From the NCBI RefSeq assembly GCF_900566055.1, contig NZ_UPHQ01000048.1:1-41762 (forward strand): 41,762 bases of DNA, in the 5' to 3' direction. Position 1 is the first letter of the stretch. The number at the start of each line of letters is the position of its first letter. The notes under the pieces were generated by a model. That model made no database searches, was not told the DNA's origin, and was given only the letters and a program-made list of their open reading frames with translations. The DNA comes from Mycobacterium innocens. Lineage in GTDB: Bacteria; Actinomycetota; Actinomycetes; Mycobacteriales; Mycobacteriaceae. The position numbers were made by a program, and so were the translations under genes. Below, piece by piece: positions 24,361 through 32,453 of the stretch.

Positions 24361-25863
24361 ATGTCCACTCTCGGTGATCTACTGGCCGAACACACGGTCC
24401 TGCCGGGCAACGCCGTCGACCACCTGCATGCGGTGGTGGGGGAGTGGCAGCTCCTTGCCGACTTGTCGTTCGCCGACTACTTGATGTGGGTTCGTCGCGA
24501 CGACGGCGTGCTGGTATGCGTGGCGCAATGCCGGCCCAACACCGCGCCGACGGTGCTGCAGACCGACGCGGTGGGCACCGCCGTCGCCGGCGACAAGCTG
24601 CCGCTGGTTGCGGAGACTTTCACGTCAGGCGCCGCCAAATGGCAAGGCGATGCCGAATGCCATTCGGGCGAACTGCCAGGCCCCAACGTTGCGGCCTCCC
24701 CGGTGCGGTATGGCGGCCGGGTGGTGGCGGTGCTGACGCAGCATCAAACGGCGGTGGCGGCACAACGAGCGTCCGGTCACCTGGAGACGGCCTACCGGGA
24801 GTGCGCTATCGACCTACTGCACATGCTGTCCGAAGGCACATTTCCCGACGTCGGGGACGTGGCTATGTCGCGTTCGACTCCGCGGGCAGGTGACGGCTTC
24901 ATTCGGTTGAACGTCGACGGTGTCGTCGCGTACGCCAGCCCCAATGCGTTGTCGGCCTACCATCGGATGGGCCTGACCACGGAATTGGAGGGACACAACC
25001 TCGTCGAGGTCACCAGGCCGCTGATTTCGGATCCGTTCGAGGCCGAAGAGGTGGCCGAGCATGTGCGCGACCTGCTGACCGGCGGGCCCAGTATGCGGAT
25101 GGAGGTCGACGCCGGCGGTGCCACGGTGCTGCTGCGGACGTTGCCGCTGATGGTCCACGGCGCAAGCGCCGGTGCCGCCATCCTGATCCGCGACGTCACC
25201 GAGGTGAAACGGCGAGACCGGGCCCTGATATCCAAGGACGCGACGATCCGGGAAATCCACCACCGGGTGAAGAACAATCTGCAAACGGTAGCGGCGCTGC
25301 TGCGGCTGCAGGCCCGGCGGACCGCCAATGCCGAAGGTCGGGAAGCTCTCATCGAGTCGGTGCGTCGGGTGTCGTCGATCGCTTTAGTCCACGACGCGCT
25401 GTCGATGTCGGTGGACGAACAGGTGAATCTCGACGAGGTCATCGACCGGATTTTGCCGATCATGAACGACGTGGCGTCGGTGGACCGGCCGATCCGCATC
25501 AACCGGGTAGGTGCCCTCGGTGTGCTGGACTCCGACCGCGCGACGGCCCTGATCATGGTGATCACCGAATTGGTGCAGAACGCGATCGAGCACGCGTTCG
25601 ACCCTGCCGCTCAAGGTGGGTCTGTGACGATACGAGCCGAGCGCTCGGCGCGTTGGCTCGATGTCGTGGTTCACGACGACGGACGGGGTTTGCCCGAAGG
25701 GTTCAACCTGGAGAAGTCCGACAGCCTCGGTTTGCAGATCGTGCGGACGCTGGTCTCAGCGGAGTTGGACGGTTCCTTGGGTATGCGTGAGGCTGCCGAG
25801 CGCGGAACCGATGTGGTGTTGCGGGTGCCGATCGGGCGGCGTGGCCGGTTGATGGTGCAATGA
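24361..25863 (+). CDS. pdtaS: Sensor histidine kinase PdtaS (HisKA_2 family)
   Basis: PdtaS is a soluble sensor kinase that phosphorylates the antiterminator-type response regulator PdtaR (encoded elsewhere). The 500-residue protein has an N-terminal GAF-like half (residues about 1-150), a PAS-like section (about 175-285, ending AAILIRDVTEVKRRD), then the HisKA_2 phosphoacceptor block EIHHRVKNNLQTVAALLRLQ and an ATPase domain with ELVQNAIEHAF (N box) and DDGRGLPEG. The acceptor is probably H301 (second His). ATG 24361 has GGAG 6 bases upstream. It has no transmembrane segment. It converges with whiB1. Confidence 0.93.
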   Translation: MSTLGDLLAEHTVLPGNAVDHLHAVVGEWQLLADLSFADYLMWVRRDDGVLVCVAQCRPNTAPTVLQTDAVGTAVAGDKLPLVAETFTSGAAKWQGDAECHSGELPGPNVAASPVRYGGRVVAVLTQHQTAVAAQRASGHLETAYRECAIDLLHMLSEGTFPDVGDVAMSRSTPRAGDGFIRLNVDGVVAYASPNALSAYHRMGLTTELEGHNLVEVTRPLISDPFEAEEVAEHVRDLLTGGPSMRMEVDAGGATVLLRTLPLMVHGASAGAAILIRDVTEVKRRDRALISKDATIREIHHRVKNNLQTVAALLRLQARRTANAEGREALIESVRRVSSIALVHDALSMSVDEQVNLDEVIDRILPIMNDVASVDRPIRINRVGALGVLDSDRATALIMVITELVQNAIEHAFDPAAQGGSVTIRAERSARWLDVVVHDDGRGLPEGFNLEKSDSLGLQIVRTLVSAELDGSLGMREAAERGTDVVLRVPIGRRGRLMVQ

Positions 25864-25876
25864 GCGCGCAACAATA

Positions 25877-25900
25877 CGGCCCCGACATTTGCCGGGGCCG
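25877..25900. terminator. Bidirectional stem-loop between pdtaS and whiB1
   Basis: CGGCCCCG at 25877-25884 pairs perfectly with CGGGGCCG at 25893-25900 around an 8-base loop. It lies in the 58-bp gap between two convergent genes. This is a classic place for a shared terminator, without a clear T-run on either side. Confidence 0.65.
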
Positions 25901-25921
25901 CACAGCTGTGCTACCGAGTCG

Positions 25922-26176
25922 TCAGACTCCGCTGCGGGCCTTGGTCCGGGCGTTGCGGCGCTTCAGCGCGCGCCGCTCGTCTTCGCTCATGCCGCCCCAG
26001 ACGCCCGAGTCCTGGCCGGTGTTCAGGGCCCAGCTGAGGCATTCCGTGGTTACCGGGCACCGATTACAGACCAATTTCGCGTCAGCGATCTGCGCGAGCG
26101 CCGGGCCGCTGTTCCCTACCGGGAAGAACAGCTCCGGATCTTCGTCACGGCAGACCGCCTTGTGGCGCCAATCCAT
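25922..26176 (-). CDS. whiB1: WhiB1 iron-sulfur transcriptional regulator
   Basis: WhiB1 is an essential NO-sensitive 4Fe-4S protein that binds SigA and modulates transcription. The 84-residue protein has the four cluster cysteines C9, C37, C40 and C46 (LVCNRCPVTTEC), the GVWGGMS turn and a basic C-terminus KRRNARTKAR for DNA contact. GAGGAG is 8 bases upstream of ATG 26176. The sequence is the same as the M. tuberculosis protein over most of its length as I remember it. A CRP-like site lies about 160-175 bases upstream of the start. Confidence 0.97.
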   Translation of the reverse strand: MDWRHKAVCRDEDPELFFPVGNSGPALAQIADAKLVCNRCPVTTECLSWALNTGQDSGVWGGMSEDERRALKRRNARTKARSGV

Positions 26177-26333
26177 TAGTCACTACTCCTCACTAAATGC
26201 GCAGCAAGGCGCACGGGCGTATTTCCTGGCTTAACGCGTGCACAAGAAAGGTATCCGTACCCCTACATGTCTCTGCATGCAACCTTTTGATCGTTTCACA
26301 GGCTCAACAGATGTCAATAGTGTTACCTGAGCG

Positions 26334-26349
26334 CGTGGGCTATCTCACT
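26334..26349 (-). promoter_or_regulatory. CRP-type binding site upstream of whiB1
   Basis: Read on the minus strand this is AGTGAGATAGCCCACG, which resembles the T/AGTGA-N6-TCACA-type pattern. It matches the CRP1 site (Rv3676) described upstream of M. tuberculosis whiB1, as I remember it. Conservation of an exact 16-mer in a noncoding region supports function. The rest of the 276-bp gap before the lipid kinase gene holds no other signal I can name. Confidence 0.6.
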
Positions 26350-26452
26350 TTGACGTTCTCTTACCAAAGCCCTTACTCATTTGTACTACACTGCCTCCCG
26401 ATTGCGCCCCACATTTGCGTCCCAAGGCTGTCACAACTTGGATCGCCGCAGG

Positions 26453-27418
26453 TCAGAACCATTTTTTGGGGGGCGGGGCTACCACCGCCAACGCGTCGGG
26501 AACCGCCCGGAAGGTCATGGTTTGACGCTCGCCGAGGTAATCCCCGTCGATCTGACAGGCAACTGGCGCCGCGGTGCTGGTGACTCGTACGCAAGCCACG
26601 TCATCGTCGGTGATGAGGTGCTTGAACTCGAACTTCGGCCTCTTGGCGAACATCTGCCGAACGATGCGCAGCGTCGGGATCGTTTTCACGGTCGTGAGGG
26701 CGAACACGCCCAGGCCGGACTCGAAGGTGCAGCCGGGGTTGGTCCACACCGGCCGGTCGTTTGCGTAGGTCCACGGACTCGAGTTGGACACGAAGACGAA
26801 GCTCACCCCGGGAATCGGCTCACCGCCCGGAAGTTCCAGCGTAAGAACGGGTTCGCGATTCCGGTAGCGCAGCACGGCGGGAACCGCGGCACGGATGTAG
26901 CGCCAGGCCGTGACTTTGCCACCCTTGCTGCGTTCGGCCTCGACGGCCGCTACAACCTCGGCGTCAACGCCCATTCCGGTGTTGAACACGGCCCACCGGT
27001 CACCGCAATCGATCAGCCCGATGCGGCGCCACTGTGGACGCCGGCCGTAATCGTCGAACAGCTGGATGAGCTGGTTGGTGGCAGCAATCGGGTCGCGCGC
27101 CATCCCCAGCGCTCTGGCCAGGACGTTCGCCGAGCCACCAGGTACCACTGCGACCGCCGGTATGGGGCCCGACGGGGTCGATCCCGGGCGGCCCAGCATG
27201 CCGTTGACCACTGCGCTTACCGTGCCGTCGCCGCCGTGCACGACAACCACGTCCACCCCGGCGGCAACGGCCGCTTGACCGAGTTCGGCCCCGTGACCGC
27301 GGTGGCTGGTGTGCTCGACAGTGAGTTGCAGCCGGCTCTTGAGCGCGTGGGCGACCAGGTCGCGGGCGGCCGGTGTGATGGAAGTGGCGGTGGGGTTGAC
27401 GATCAGCACGGCGCGCAT
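26453..27418 (-). CDS. Diacylglycerol kinase-family lipid kinase (Rv3218-like)
   Basis: This 321-residue protein phosphorylates a lipid or polyol; it has the DAGK catalytic signature VVVHGGDGTVSAVVNGML (GGDGT) at about residues 57-75, and the VVPGGSANVLARALGM nucleotide loop. The C-terminal beta-sandwich includes VACQIDGDYLGE. ATG 27418 (MRAVLIVNP) is chosen because VNPTA is the standard beginning of the family; the open frame runs upstream of it. It is divergent from the Rv3217c-like gene. Its precise substrate (diacylglycerol, phosphatidylinositol-type or sphingoid) is unknown. Confidence 0.9.
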   Translation of the reverse strand: MRAVLIVNPTATSITPAARDLVAHALKSRLQLTVEHTSHRGHGAELGQAAVAAGVDVVVVHGGDGTVSAVVNGMLGRPGSTPSGPIPAVAVVPGGSANVLARALGMARDPIAATNQLIQLFDDYGRRPQWRRIGLIDCGDRWAVFNTGMGVDAEVVAAVEAERSKGGKVTAWRYIRAAVPAVLRYRNREPVLTLELPGGEPIPGVSFVFVSNSSPWTYANDRPVWTNPGCTFESGLGVFALTTVKTIPTLRIVRQMFAKRPKFEFKHLITDDDVACVRVTSTAAPVACQIDGDYLGERQTMTFRAVPDALAVVAPPPKKWF

Positions 27419-27433
27419 GAGGCATGAGCCTAG

Positions 27434-27512
27434 GCCGTGCGACGATGCGGGGCGGTGGGGCCCGTTGAGGAGCGCGGCAATTGGGCTGTGCCGTGCGACG
27501 ATGCGGGGCGGT
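27434..27512. repeat. 23-bp direct repeat, two copies 56 bases apart
   Basis: GCCGTGCGACGATGCGGGGC, followed by GGT, occurs identically at 27434-27456 and 27490-27512, in the promoter gap between the lipid kinase and Rv3217c-like genes. The inverse contains GCATCGTCGC, a core also present in the 58-bp repeats near bL37. It may be a dispersed motif or a duplicated regulatory site. Confidence 0.75.
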
Positions 27513-27659
27513 AACGGAGGCAAAATGTGTGCCCGCGGGTATAGAGACTCAAGTGGAAATTGCGACCTATGTGACGGGATGGGCGGACGGTGGCCCGCCC
27601 ATGGCCCAGCCTGGGCGGGCCGACGGTCCGCCAACGCTGCTGTGACTACGCTGAGGGCT

Positions 27660-28091
27660 GTGACTTTTCGTGCCCCGACTACCGTGCGCGGCGCCGGACT
27701 GATCGTCGTGGTACAGGGCACAGCGGCCTTGGTGACGGCCGCGGTGTTGGTGGTGCGCGGCCTTGCCGGGGCCGATCAACACGTGGTCAACGGGCTCGGA
27801 ACCGCGGTCTGGTTCGTGCTGATTGGTGGCGGGGTGCTGGCCGGCGGCAGCGCTCTGGTGGTCGGCAAACGCTGGGGCCGCGGCGTGGCCGTGTTCACCC
27901 AGCTATTGCTGCTGCCGGTGGCATGGTATCTGAGCGTCGGCTCGCGGCAGCCGGCGTTCGGGATCCCGGTAGCGATCGTGGCGCTGACGGTTCTGGTACT
28001 GCTCTTCAGCCCTCCAACGCTGCGCTGGGTGGCCGGCAGCGATCACCGCGGTCCAGCCAACGCAACCAAGTCCGGCCCGGACAGCCGATAG
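27660..28091 (+). CDS. Integral membrane protein, Rv3217c-like
   Basis: This 143-residue protein has about four hydrophobic segments: GLIVVVQGTAALVTAAVLVV, TAVWFVLIGGGVLAGGSALV, AVFTQLLLLPVAWYLSV and IPVAIVALTVLVLLF. Its loops are short and it ends in a polar tail. It matches the M. tuberculosis Rv3217c product as I remember it. GTG 27660 (VTFRAPTTVRG) is chosen for length and similarity; GTG 27642 is also in frame. No catalytic motif is visible, and I do not know a function. Its 3' end overlaps the GNAT pseudogene on the other strand by about 50 bases. Confidence 0.8.
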   Translation: MTFRAPTTVRGAGLIVVVQGTAALVTAAVLVVRGLAGADQHVVNGLGTAVWFVLIGGGVLAGGSALVVGKRWGRGVAVFTQLLLLPVAWYLSVGSRQPAFGIPVAIVALTVLVLLFSPPTLRWVAGSDHRGPANATKSGPDSR

Positions 28092-28553
28092 TTGGTCCAC
28101 TCGCGCTGCGGCTGTCCACCGATCCCGTCGTAGAGGGCTACGGCATCGGAGGCATCGAAGGCATCGGAGGCATCGGAATTCCAGTTCAGCACGGCCCAGG
28201 ACAGCCGCGTGTAGCCGTTGTCGAGGCATTCACCGGCCAGTGTGGCCATCAGCCTGCGGGCCAGGCCACGGCGGCGAAAGCTTGGCCGCACATAGAGATC
28301 TTCGGCGAAAGATGCCGGCGACACCGTCCCAGGTGGAGAAGTTCAGAAACCACAACGCCATCGCGGTGATCTGACCGTCGCTGTCGACGACGTGTCCTCG
28401 AACCGTCGGGTATGGGCCGAAAAGCGCTGTGTACATTTGCTTTTCGGTGACAGTGCATTGATCGGCGGCGCGCTCGAATTCCGCGAGATCGTGAACCATG
28501 GCCACGATATCGGCGATGTCGTCCGGTATGGCGCGGCGGATGTTCTCGGTCAC
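28043..28553 (-). pseudogene. GNAT acetyltransferase with a frameshift (Rv3216-like)
   Basis: Two overlapping frames together give one GNAT protein. The N-terminal part starts MTENIRRAIPDDIADIVAMV at 28553 and runs to WDGVAGIF. The C-terminal part resumes at AEDLYVRPSFRRRGLARRLM, the acetyl-CoA-binding R-x-x-G-x-A block. The switch is in a TTTCGCC stretch near 28305-28315 and is explained by one extra base. A 9-bp tandem repeat also adds SDA/FDA residues before VALYDGIGGQ. Without the frameshift the protein would be about 170 residues. A sequencing error is the main alternative; a phase-variable or inactive gene is the other. Confidence 0.85.
28142..28177. repeat. Four tandem copies of a 9-bp unit inside the GNAT gene
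   Basis: GGCATCGGA is repeated at 28142, 28151 (one mismatch), 28160 and 28169. On the coding strand it reads as SDA/FDA triplets in the acetyltransferase. The unit is a multiple of three, so copy change alters length but not frame. Confidence 0.9.
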
Positions 28554-29650
28554 TGCTGCACTCCCAATGCAGTCAGCATCGTCGCGAATTTCGTTGTGGT
28601 TTCCTCAACTTCGTCATCAGGATCGGATTCGGCGACGATCCCGCCGCCGGCGTGCGCGATCGCGGTCCGACGATCCGCTGACAGCTGAGCGCAGCGGATG
28701 GACACCACCCAGCGGCCGTCACCGCGCGCATCGCACCAACCCACGGTGCCCGCGTAGAAGCCGCGGTCGCCTTCCAGCGCGGCGATGAGCTCGCCGGCGG
28801 CGCTTGTCGGCACTCCGCCGACGGCGGGCGTGGGATGTAGCGCCAGCGCTAAATCGATTGCGGTAGTGGTGGTGTCGCGCAGGTGACCGGTGATTGGTGT
28901 GCATAGGTGCCAGACCGCCGCGGTGCGGGTCAGTTGGGGCTCGGATGCGATTTCCAGGTCGTCGCAGACGGGTTCCAGGGCCGCGTACATTGTGTCGATA
29001 ACCAACTGATGCTCGTGCCGGTTTTTGGCCGAGCCGGCCAGCGCAGCCGCATTGGCGGCGTCGATTTCGGGGTCGGCAGCGCGGGGGGCTGACCCGGCGA
29101 ACGGCTGGCAGCTGACCCGGTCACCGGATCGCGCGACCAGCAGTTCCGGACTGGCGCCCACCAGAGCCGACCCCAGATAATCGTCGCCGGCGGCGCTCAG
29201 GTCGACGAGATAGCCGTAGGACGCCGGGTCGGCCGCGACCAACCTGCGCAGGATGACGCGGGCGTCCAGCGGAGCGTCGGCGGTAAGCCGCAGTGCCCGG
29301 GCCAGCACCACCTTGCGCAGCGGATTATCAAGTGCAGCAAGCTGATCCCGCGCATAGCTGATTCGGGCGCGGTGCTCGGCGAGCGGCGGAACGGCGGAGC
29401 TGATGTGAACCGCCGACAGCGCGCCGGTTGGCCAGCCGGGCAGCGCCTCGAGGCGCTGAACGCTCGTCGGCTCCATCAACGCGGCCGGTTCGCTGACGTC
29501 GAAAGGCAACGCGCCCAATATCATCGGCGCAGAACCGGAGCGCAGCGCCGCTTGCGCCGCCCGTATGTCGCGGTAACGTGTCCGCACCCCGTCGGCGACC
29601 AGAGTTCGTCCGGGTCCGCACAGCGCGAAGGGCGGCTCAAGGGGGCTCAA
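28550..29650 (-). CDS. entC: Isochorismate synthase (EntC/MbtI-like family)
   Basis: This enzyme converts chorismate to isochorismate, feeding menaquinone or siderophore-type synthesis. The 366-residue protein has the chorismate-binding core in its C-terminal half: KNRHEHQLVIDTMYAAL, the LHPTPAVGGVPT active-site loop, GDRGFYAGTVGW and a final AGGGIVAESDPDDEVEET helix. I choose TTG 29650 (LSPLEPPFALCGP), which overlaps the gpm2 stop as TTGA; the frame is open to ATG 29683. The order gpm2-entC-GNAT follows M. tuberculosis. The gene ends 4 bases inside the neighbouring GNAT start. Confidence 0.9.
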   Translation of the reverse strand: MSPLEPPFALCGPGRTLVADGVRTRYRDIRAAQAALRSGSAPMILGALPFDVSEPAALMEPTSVQRLEALPGWPTGALSAVHISSAVPPLAEHRARISYARDQLAALDNPLRKVVLARALRLTADAPLDARVILRRLVAADPASYGYLVDLSAAGDDYLGSALVGASPELLVARSGDRVSCQPFAGSAPRAADPEIDAANAAALAGSAKNRHEHQLVIDTMYAALEPVCDDLEIASEPQLTRTAAVWHLCTPITGHLRDTTTTAIDLALALHPTPAVGGVPTSAAGELIAALEGDRGFYAGTVGWCDARGDGRWVVSIRCAQLSADRRTAIAHAGGGIVAESDPDDEVEETTTKFATMLTALGVQQ

Positions 29651-30246
29651 TTGCCGGGATACCCCTTCACTCCGAGCGCACATAGCTGGCGTATCCCGTG
29701 TTCGAACCCGCAGATGCTGACCGAAGCGGTGTGCATGTAAAAGCGGGTGCCCTCGACGAGCGGTAGCTCGACCCAGCGGGTAATCACCGCCCGCGAAAAG
29801 TGGCTGTGGCCGACGAACACGACGTCGCGTGACGCCAGGTGTTCCAGTGCCAGCGCGACAGCACGGTCAGCGCGCTCGCTGACCTGCGCGACGCTCTCAC
29901 CGTCGGGGCATCCGTGCGTCCACACCAGCCAGTCTGGTTCGACCTGGCGGATCTGGGCGGTCGTCAGCCCCTCGTAGGCGCCGTAGTCCCATTCGGCGAT
30001 CAGTGGAGATATCTCATCGACCGTCAGCCCGGCCAACTCGGCGGTGGTCAGCGCCCGTTTACGTGGGCTACTGATCACCAGTGGGTTGTCGAGATCGAGT
30101 TCGCCCAGAGCCTTTCCGGCCAGCTCAGCCTGTATCCGGCCGGCTTCGGTCAGCTCGATATCGGTTCGGCCGGTGTGCTGGCCCGAATCTGACCACTCGG
30201 TGTCGCCGTGGCGGACCAGCAGCAGCCGGTGCTCGTGTATGCCCAT
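29647..30246 (-). CDS. gpm2: Histidine phosphatase family protein (Gpm2, Rv3214-like)
   Basis: Annotated as a phosphoglycerate mutase paralogue, the M. tuberculosis orthologue was shown to be an acid phosphatase. The 199-residue protein has the phospho-His motif LLLVRHGDTEW (H about residue 13), ISSPRKRALTTAEL, EWDYGAYEGLTT and a second catalytic His in FVGHSHFSRAVI. ATG 30246 (MGIHEHRLLLVRHG) is used. It precedes entC with an overlap. It is divergent from the ParA-like gene, 76 bases away. The true phosphate substrate is not clear. Confidence 0.93.
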   Translation of the reverse strand: MGIHEHRLLLVRHGDTEWSDSGQHTGRTDIELTEAGRIQAELAGKALGELDLDNPLVISSPRKRALTTAELAGLTVDEISPLIAEWDYGAYEGLTTAQIRQVEPDWLVWTHGCPDGESVAQVSERADRAVALALEHLASRDVVFVGHSHFSRAVITRWVELPLVEGTRFYMHTASVSICGFEHGIRQLCALGVKGYPGN

Positions 30247-30322
30247 GCCGACCGATTGTGCCGGACGACATGCCGGACCCGTCGCCCCTACCAGACTGCC
30301 GGGTACGTGCCAGGATGGCACT

Positions 30323-31123
30323 GTGACAGAGACCCGGGTACTGGCGGTGGCCAACCAGAAGGGCGGGGTGGCCAAGACGACGACGGTCGCCTCGCTCGGC
30401 GCGGCGATGGTGGATAAGGGTCGGCGGGTGCTACTCGTCGATCTGGATCCGCAGGGTTGTTTGACGTTCTCGCTTGGCCAGGACCCCGACAAGCTACCGG
30501 TGTCCGTGCACGAGGTGCTGCTCGGGGAAGTGGAGCCGAACACCGCGCTGGTGACCACCATGGAAGGAATGGCACTGCTGCCGGCCAACATCGACTTGGC
30601 CGGCGCCGAAGCGATGTTGTTGATGCGTGCCGGCCGGGAGTATGCGCTCAAGCGGGCGCTGGCCAAATTCTCCGACCAGTTCGACGTGGTCATCGTCGAC
30701 TGTCCACCGTCGTTGGGGGTGCTTACGCTCAACGGACTCACGGCCGCCGACGAAGTCATTGTTCCGTTGCAGTGCGAGACGCTGGCACACCGTGGTGTTG
30801 GACAGCTCCTGCGCACCGTTGCTGACGTTCAGCAGATCACCAACCCGAATCTGCGGTTGCTGGGGGCACTACCTACCCTCTATGACTCCCGAACCACCCA
30901 TACCCGCGACGTGCTGCTCGATGTCGCCGATCGCTACGGCCTGCCGGTGCTGGCCCCGCCGATTCCGCGCACGGTGCGCTTCGCCGAGGCCAGCGCATCG
31001 GGCTCGTCGGTCATGGCCGGGCGCAAGAACAAGGGAGCGGTGGCCTATCGCGACCTGGCCCAGGCGCTACTGAAGCACTGGAAGTCGGGCAAGCCGCTGC
31101 CCACATTCGCTGTGGAGCTTTAG
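30323..31123 (+). CDS. ParA/Soj-family ATPase (Rv3213c-like)
   Basis: This 266-residue ATPase of the ParA/MinD superfamily has the deviant Walker A VANQKGGVAKTTT at residues about 9-21, Walker A' LLVDLDPQG, and Walker B VVIVDCPPSLG. There is no N-terminal helix-turn-helix, as in chromosomal Soj proteins. A ParB partner is not encoded next to it, so it is an orphan copy, not the oriC ParA. GTG 30323 (VTETRVLAVANQKGG) gives the same length as in M. tuberculosis. It may position a cargo protein; the cargo is unknown. A palindromic repeat element lies directly after its stop. Confidence 0.92.
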   Translation: MTETRVLAVANQKGGVAKTTTVASLGAAMVDKGRRVLLVDLDPQGCLTFSLGQDPDKLPVSVHEVLLGEVEPNTALVTTMEGMALLPANIDLAGAEAMLLMRAGREYALKRALAKFSDQFDVVIVDCPPSLGVLTLNGLTAADEVIVPLQCETLAHRGVGQLLRTVADVQQITNPNLRLLGALPTLYDSRTTHTRDVLLDVADRYGLPVLAPPIPRTVRFAEASASGSSVMAGRKNKGAVAYRDLAQALLKHWKSGKPLPTFAVEL

Positions 31124-31133
31124 ATTTAGCTGC

Positions 31134-31193
31134 GCGAACAGACGCCGAATCGCATCCCAAGAGCCGGCACTGTGCGATTGTGCGTCTCCTCGC
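31134..31193. repeat. Inverted-repeat element, copy 2 (21-base arms)
   Basis: The left arm 31134-31154 (GCGAACAGACGCCGAATCGC plus A) faces the right arm 31173-31193 (TGCGATTGTGCGTCTCCTCG plus C) around an 18-base loop. It resembles the 15341-15400 element. It lies between the convergent ParA-like and Rv3212-like genes, where it could fold into a terminator. Confidence 0.8.
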
Positions 31194-31214
31194 CCATGGC
31201 GACGGGCGCCGGGT

Positions 31215-32438
31215 TCAGCCCAAGGCCACCACGGAGTCGCCACGCTGCTCGATCACCCTGGATCCCACCACCACCGGGATCACCGCCGAGCCGCTCGGCT
31301 GACGGTCCACCGGGATGTAACGGTTGTTGGCGCCGCTGACCGGATCGTAGACACCGATCGCGCCGGTAACCGGCACGATCAGCTGACCTGCCATCATCAC
31401 CCCGGGTCCTACCGGCGCCGCCGTCTCGCCGGCGGCGATGGTGTAGCGCTGGGTCAGTTTGCCGCCGTCGAAAACCAGCAGTGCATCGCCGGTCCACCAA
31501 GTCACCAGGTTGCCGCTCTGCGACACCGTGGCCTCAGGTGACGGCGGCTTGGGCAGCAGTGTGCTCGCCACGGTGGTCCCCGTCTCGTCGATCACGTCGA
31601 CTCGTGGCTGCGCGCCGGATTCACCGGGCAAGTACACCGCGGTGTTGTTCTGCGAGACGATCAGCACCCGAGCGCCCGATCCCGGCCGAATTCCGGGTTC
31701 AGGCACGATCCGCTGTTCCGGCTCGTCCTCTTCCTTGCCCGGGCGTAGCAGGACCAGCCGCACATCGGCCTGGTTGGCGCAAGCCTCGAGAACTGCCACC
31801 GATGACGAACTGGCCGCGGCCGATTCCAGCGTGCATCCGGAGTGCAGACCCCGGTTTGACGGTTTCACCCGGGCGTCGGTCTCGCCATAGGACAGCATCC
31901 GGACCATGTCGGATCGCCACAGTTCCAGGCGGGTATTGCCGGCCGACAACACCGTCGTGCCGTCGGAGGATAGGCGAACCCGCGGGTCGGCGTAGCTGCT
32001 GCGGGCGGGACCGCGGCGTCCGGTCGACCCGTCGATGGTACTGACCTGACCGCAACCGCGGTCATCGCGGTAGACGGCGACGGCGTAGCGGTAGACCCAG
32101 GTCACCCCGCACAGGTCGGTGTCGCGGGCGTAGCTCCAGAGCGTCTCACCGGTGGCCGGATCTCGCCCGTCCACGTGGTGTCCGTCGCCGGTGACCACGG
32201 TCCCGCCGACCGCGACGGGTACCCGGCTGGCGGGGCTGGGCGCGCTCCAGAGCTGCTTCAGTGTGCCCGGGACTTCCCGGGCCGGCGTGGGGTTGGGCAC
32301 CGGAGTCGCGGCCGGCCGGCTGATGGTTGCCCGGGCGTCGCTGGTCCACCAGATCAGTGCCGCGGCCACGGCGACGACCACGACGATGGCCGCGGCGGCC
32401 AGCACATCGCCCCTGGCGCGCCGCTCCGGTTTGACCAT
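31215..32438 (-). CDS. Membrane-anchored beta-propeller-like protein (Rv3212-like)
   Basis: This 407-residue protein has a short basic N-terminus, one membrane segment (VLAAAAIVVVVAVAAALIWW, residues about 12-31) and a Pro-rich linker, then a large extracytoplasmic region. That region shows repeated strand patterns of a PQQ/YVTN-type propeller, such as VAVGGTVVTGDGHHVDGRDPATGETLWSY, VSTIDGSTGRRGP and GAIGVYDPVSGANNRYIPVD. Function is not known to me; the M. tuberculosis orthologue is uncharacterised. ATG 32438 is 15 bases after rhlE's stop, so the two are likely co-transcribed. It converges with the ParA-like gene over a palindromic repeat. Confidence 0.85.
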   Translation of the reverse strand: MVKPERRARGDVLAAAAIVVVVAVAAALIWWTSDARATISRPAATPVPNPTPAREVPGTLKQLWSAPSPASRVPVAVGGTVVTGDGHHVDGRDPATGETLWSYARDTDLCGVTWVYRYAVAVYRDDRGCGQVSTIDGSTGRRGPARSSYADPRVRLSSDGTTVLSAGNTRLELWRSDMVRMLSYGETDARVKPSNRGLHSGCTLESAAASSSSVAVLEACANQADVRLVLLRPGKEEDEPEQRIVPEPGIRPGSGARVLIVSQNNTAVYLPGESGAQPRVDVIDETGTTVASTLLPKPPSPEATVSQSGNLVTWWTGDALLVFDGGKLTQRYTIAAGETAAPVGPGVMMAGQLIVPVTGAIGVYDPVSGANNRYIPVDRQPSGSAVIPVVVGSRVIEQRGDSVVALG

Positions 32439-32453
32439 GCTCGAGCGTCGGCC

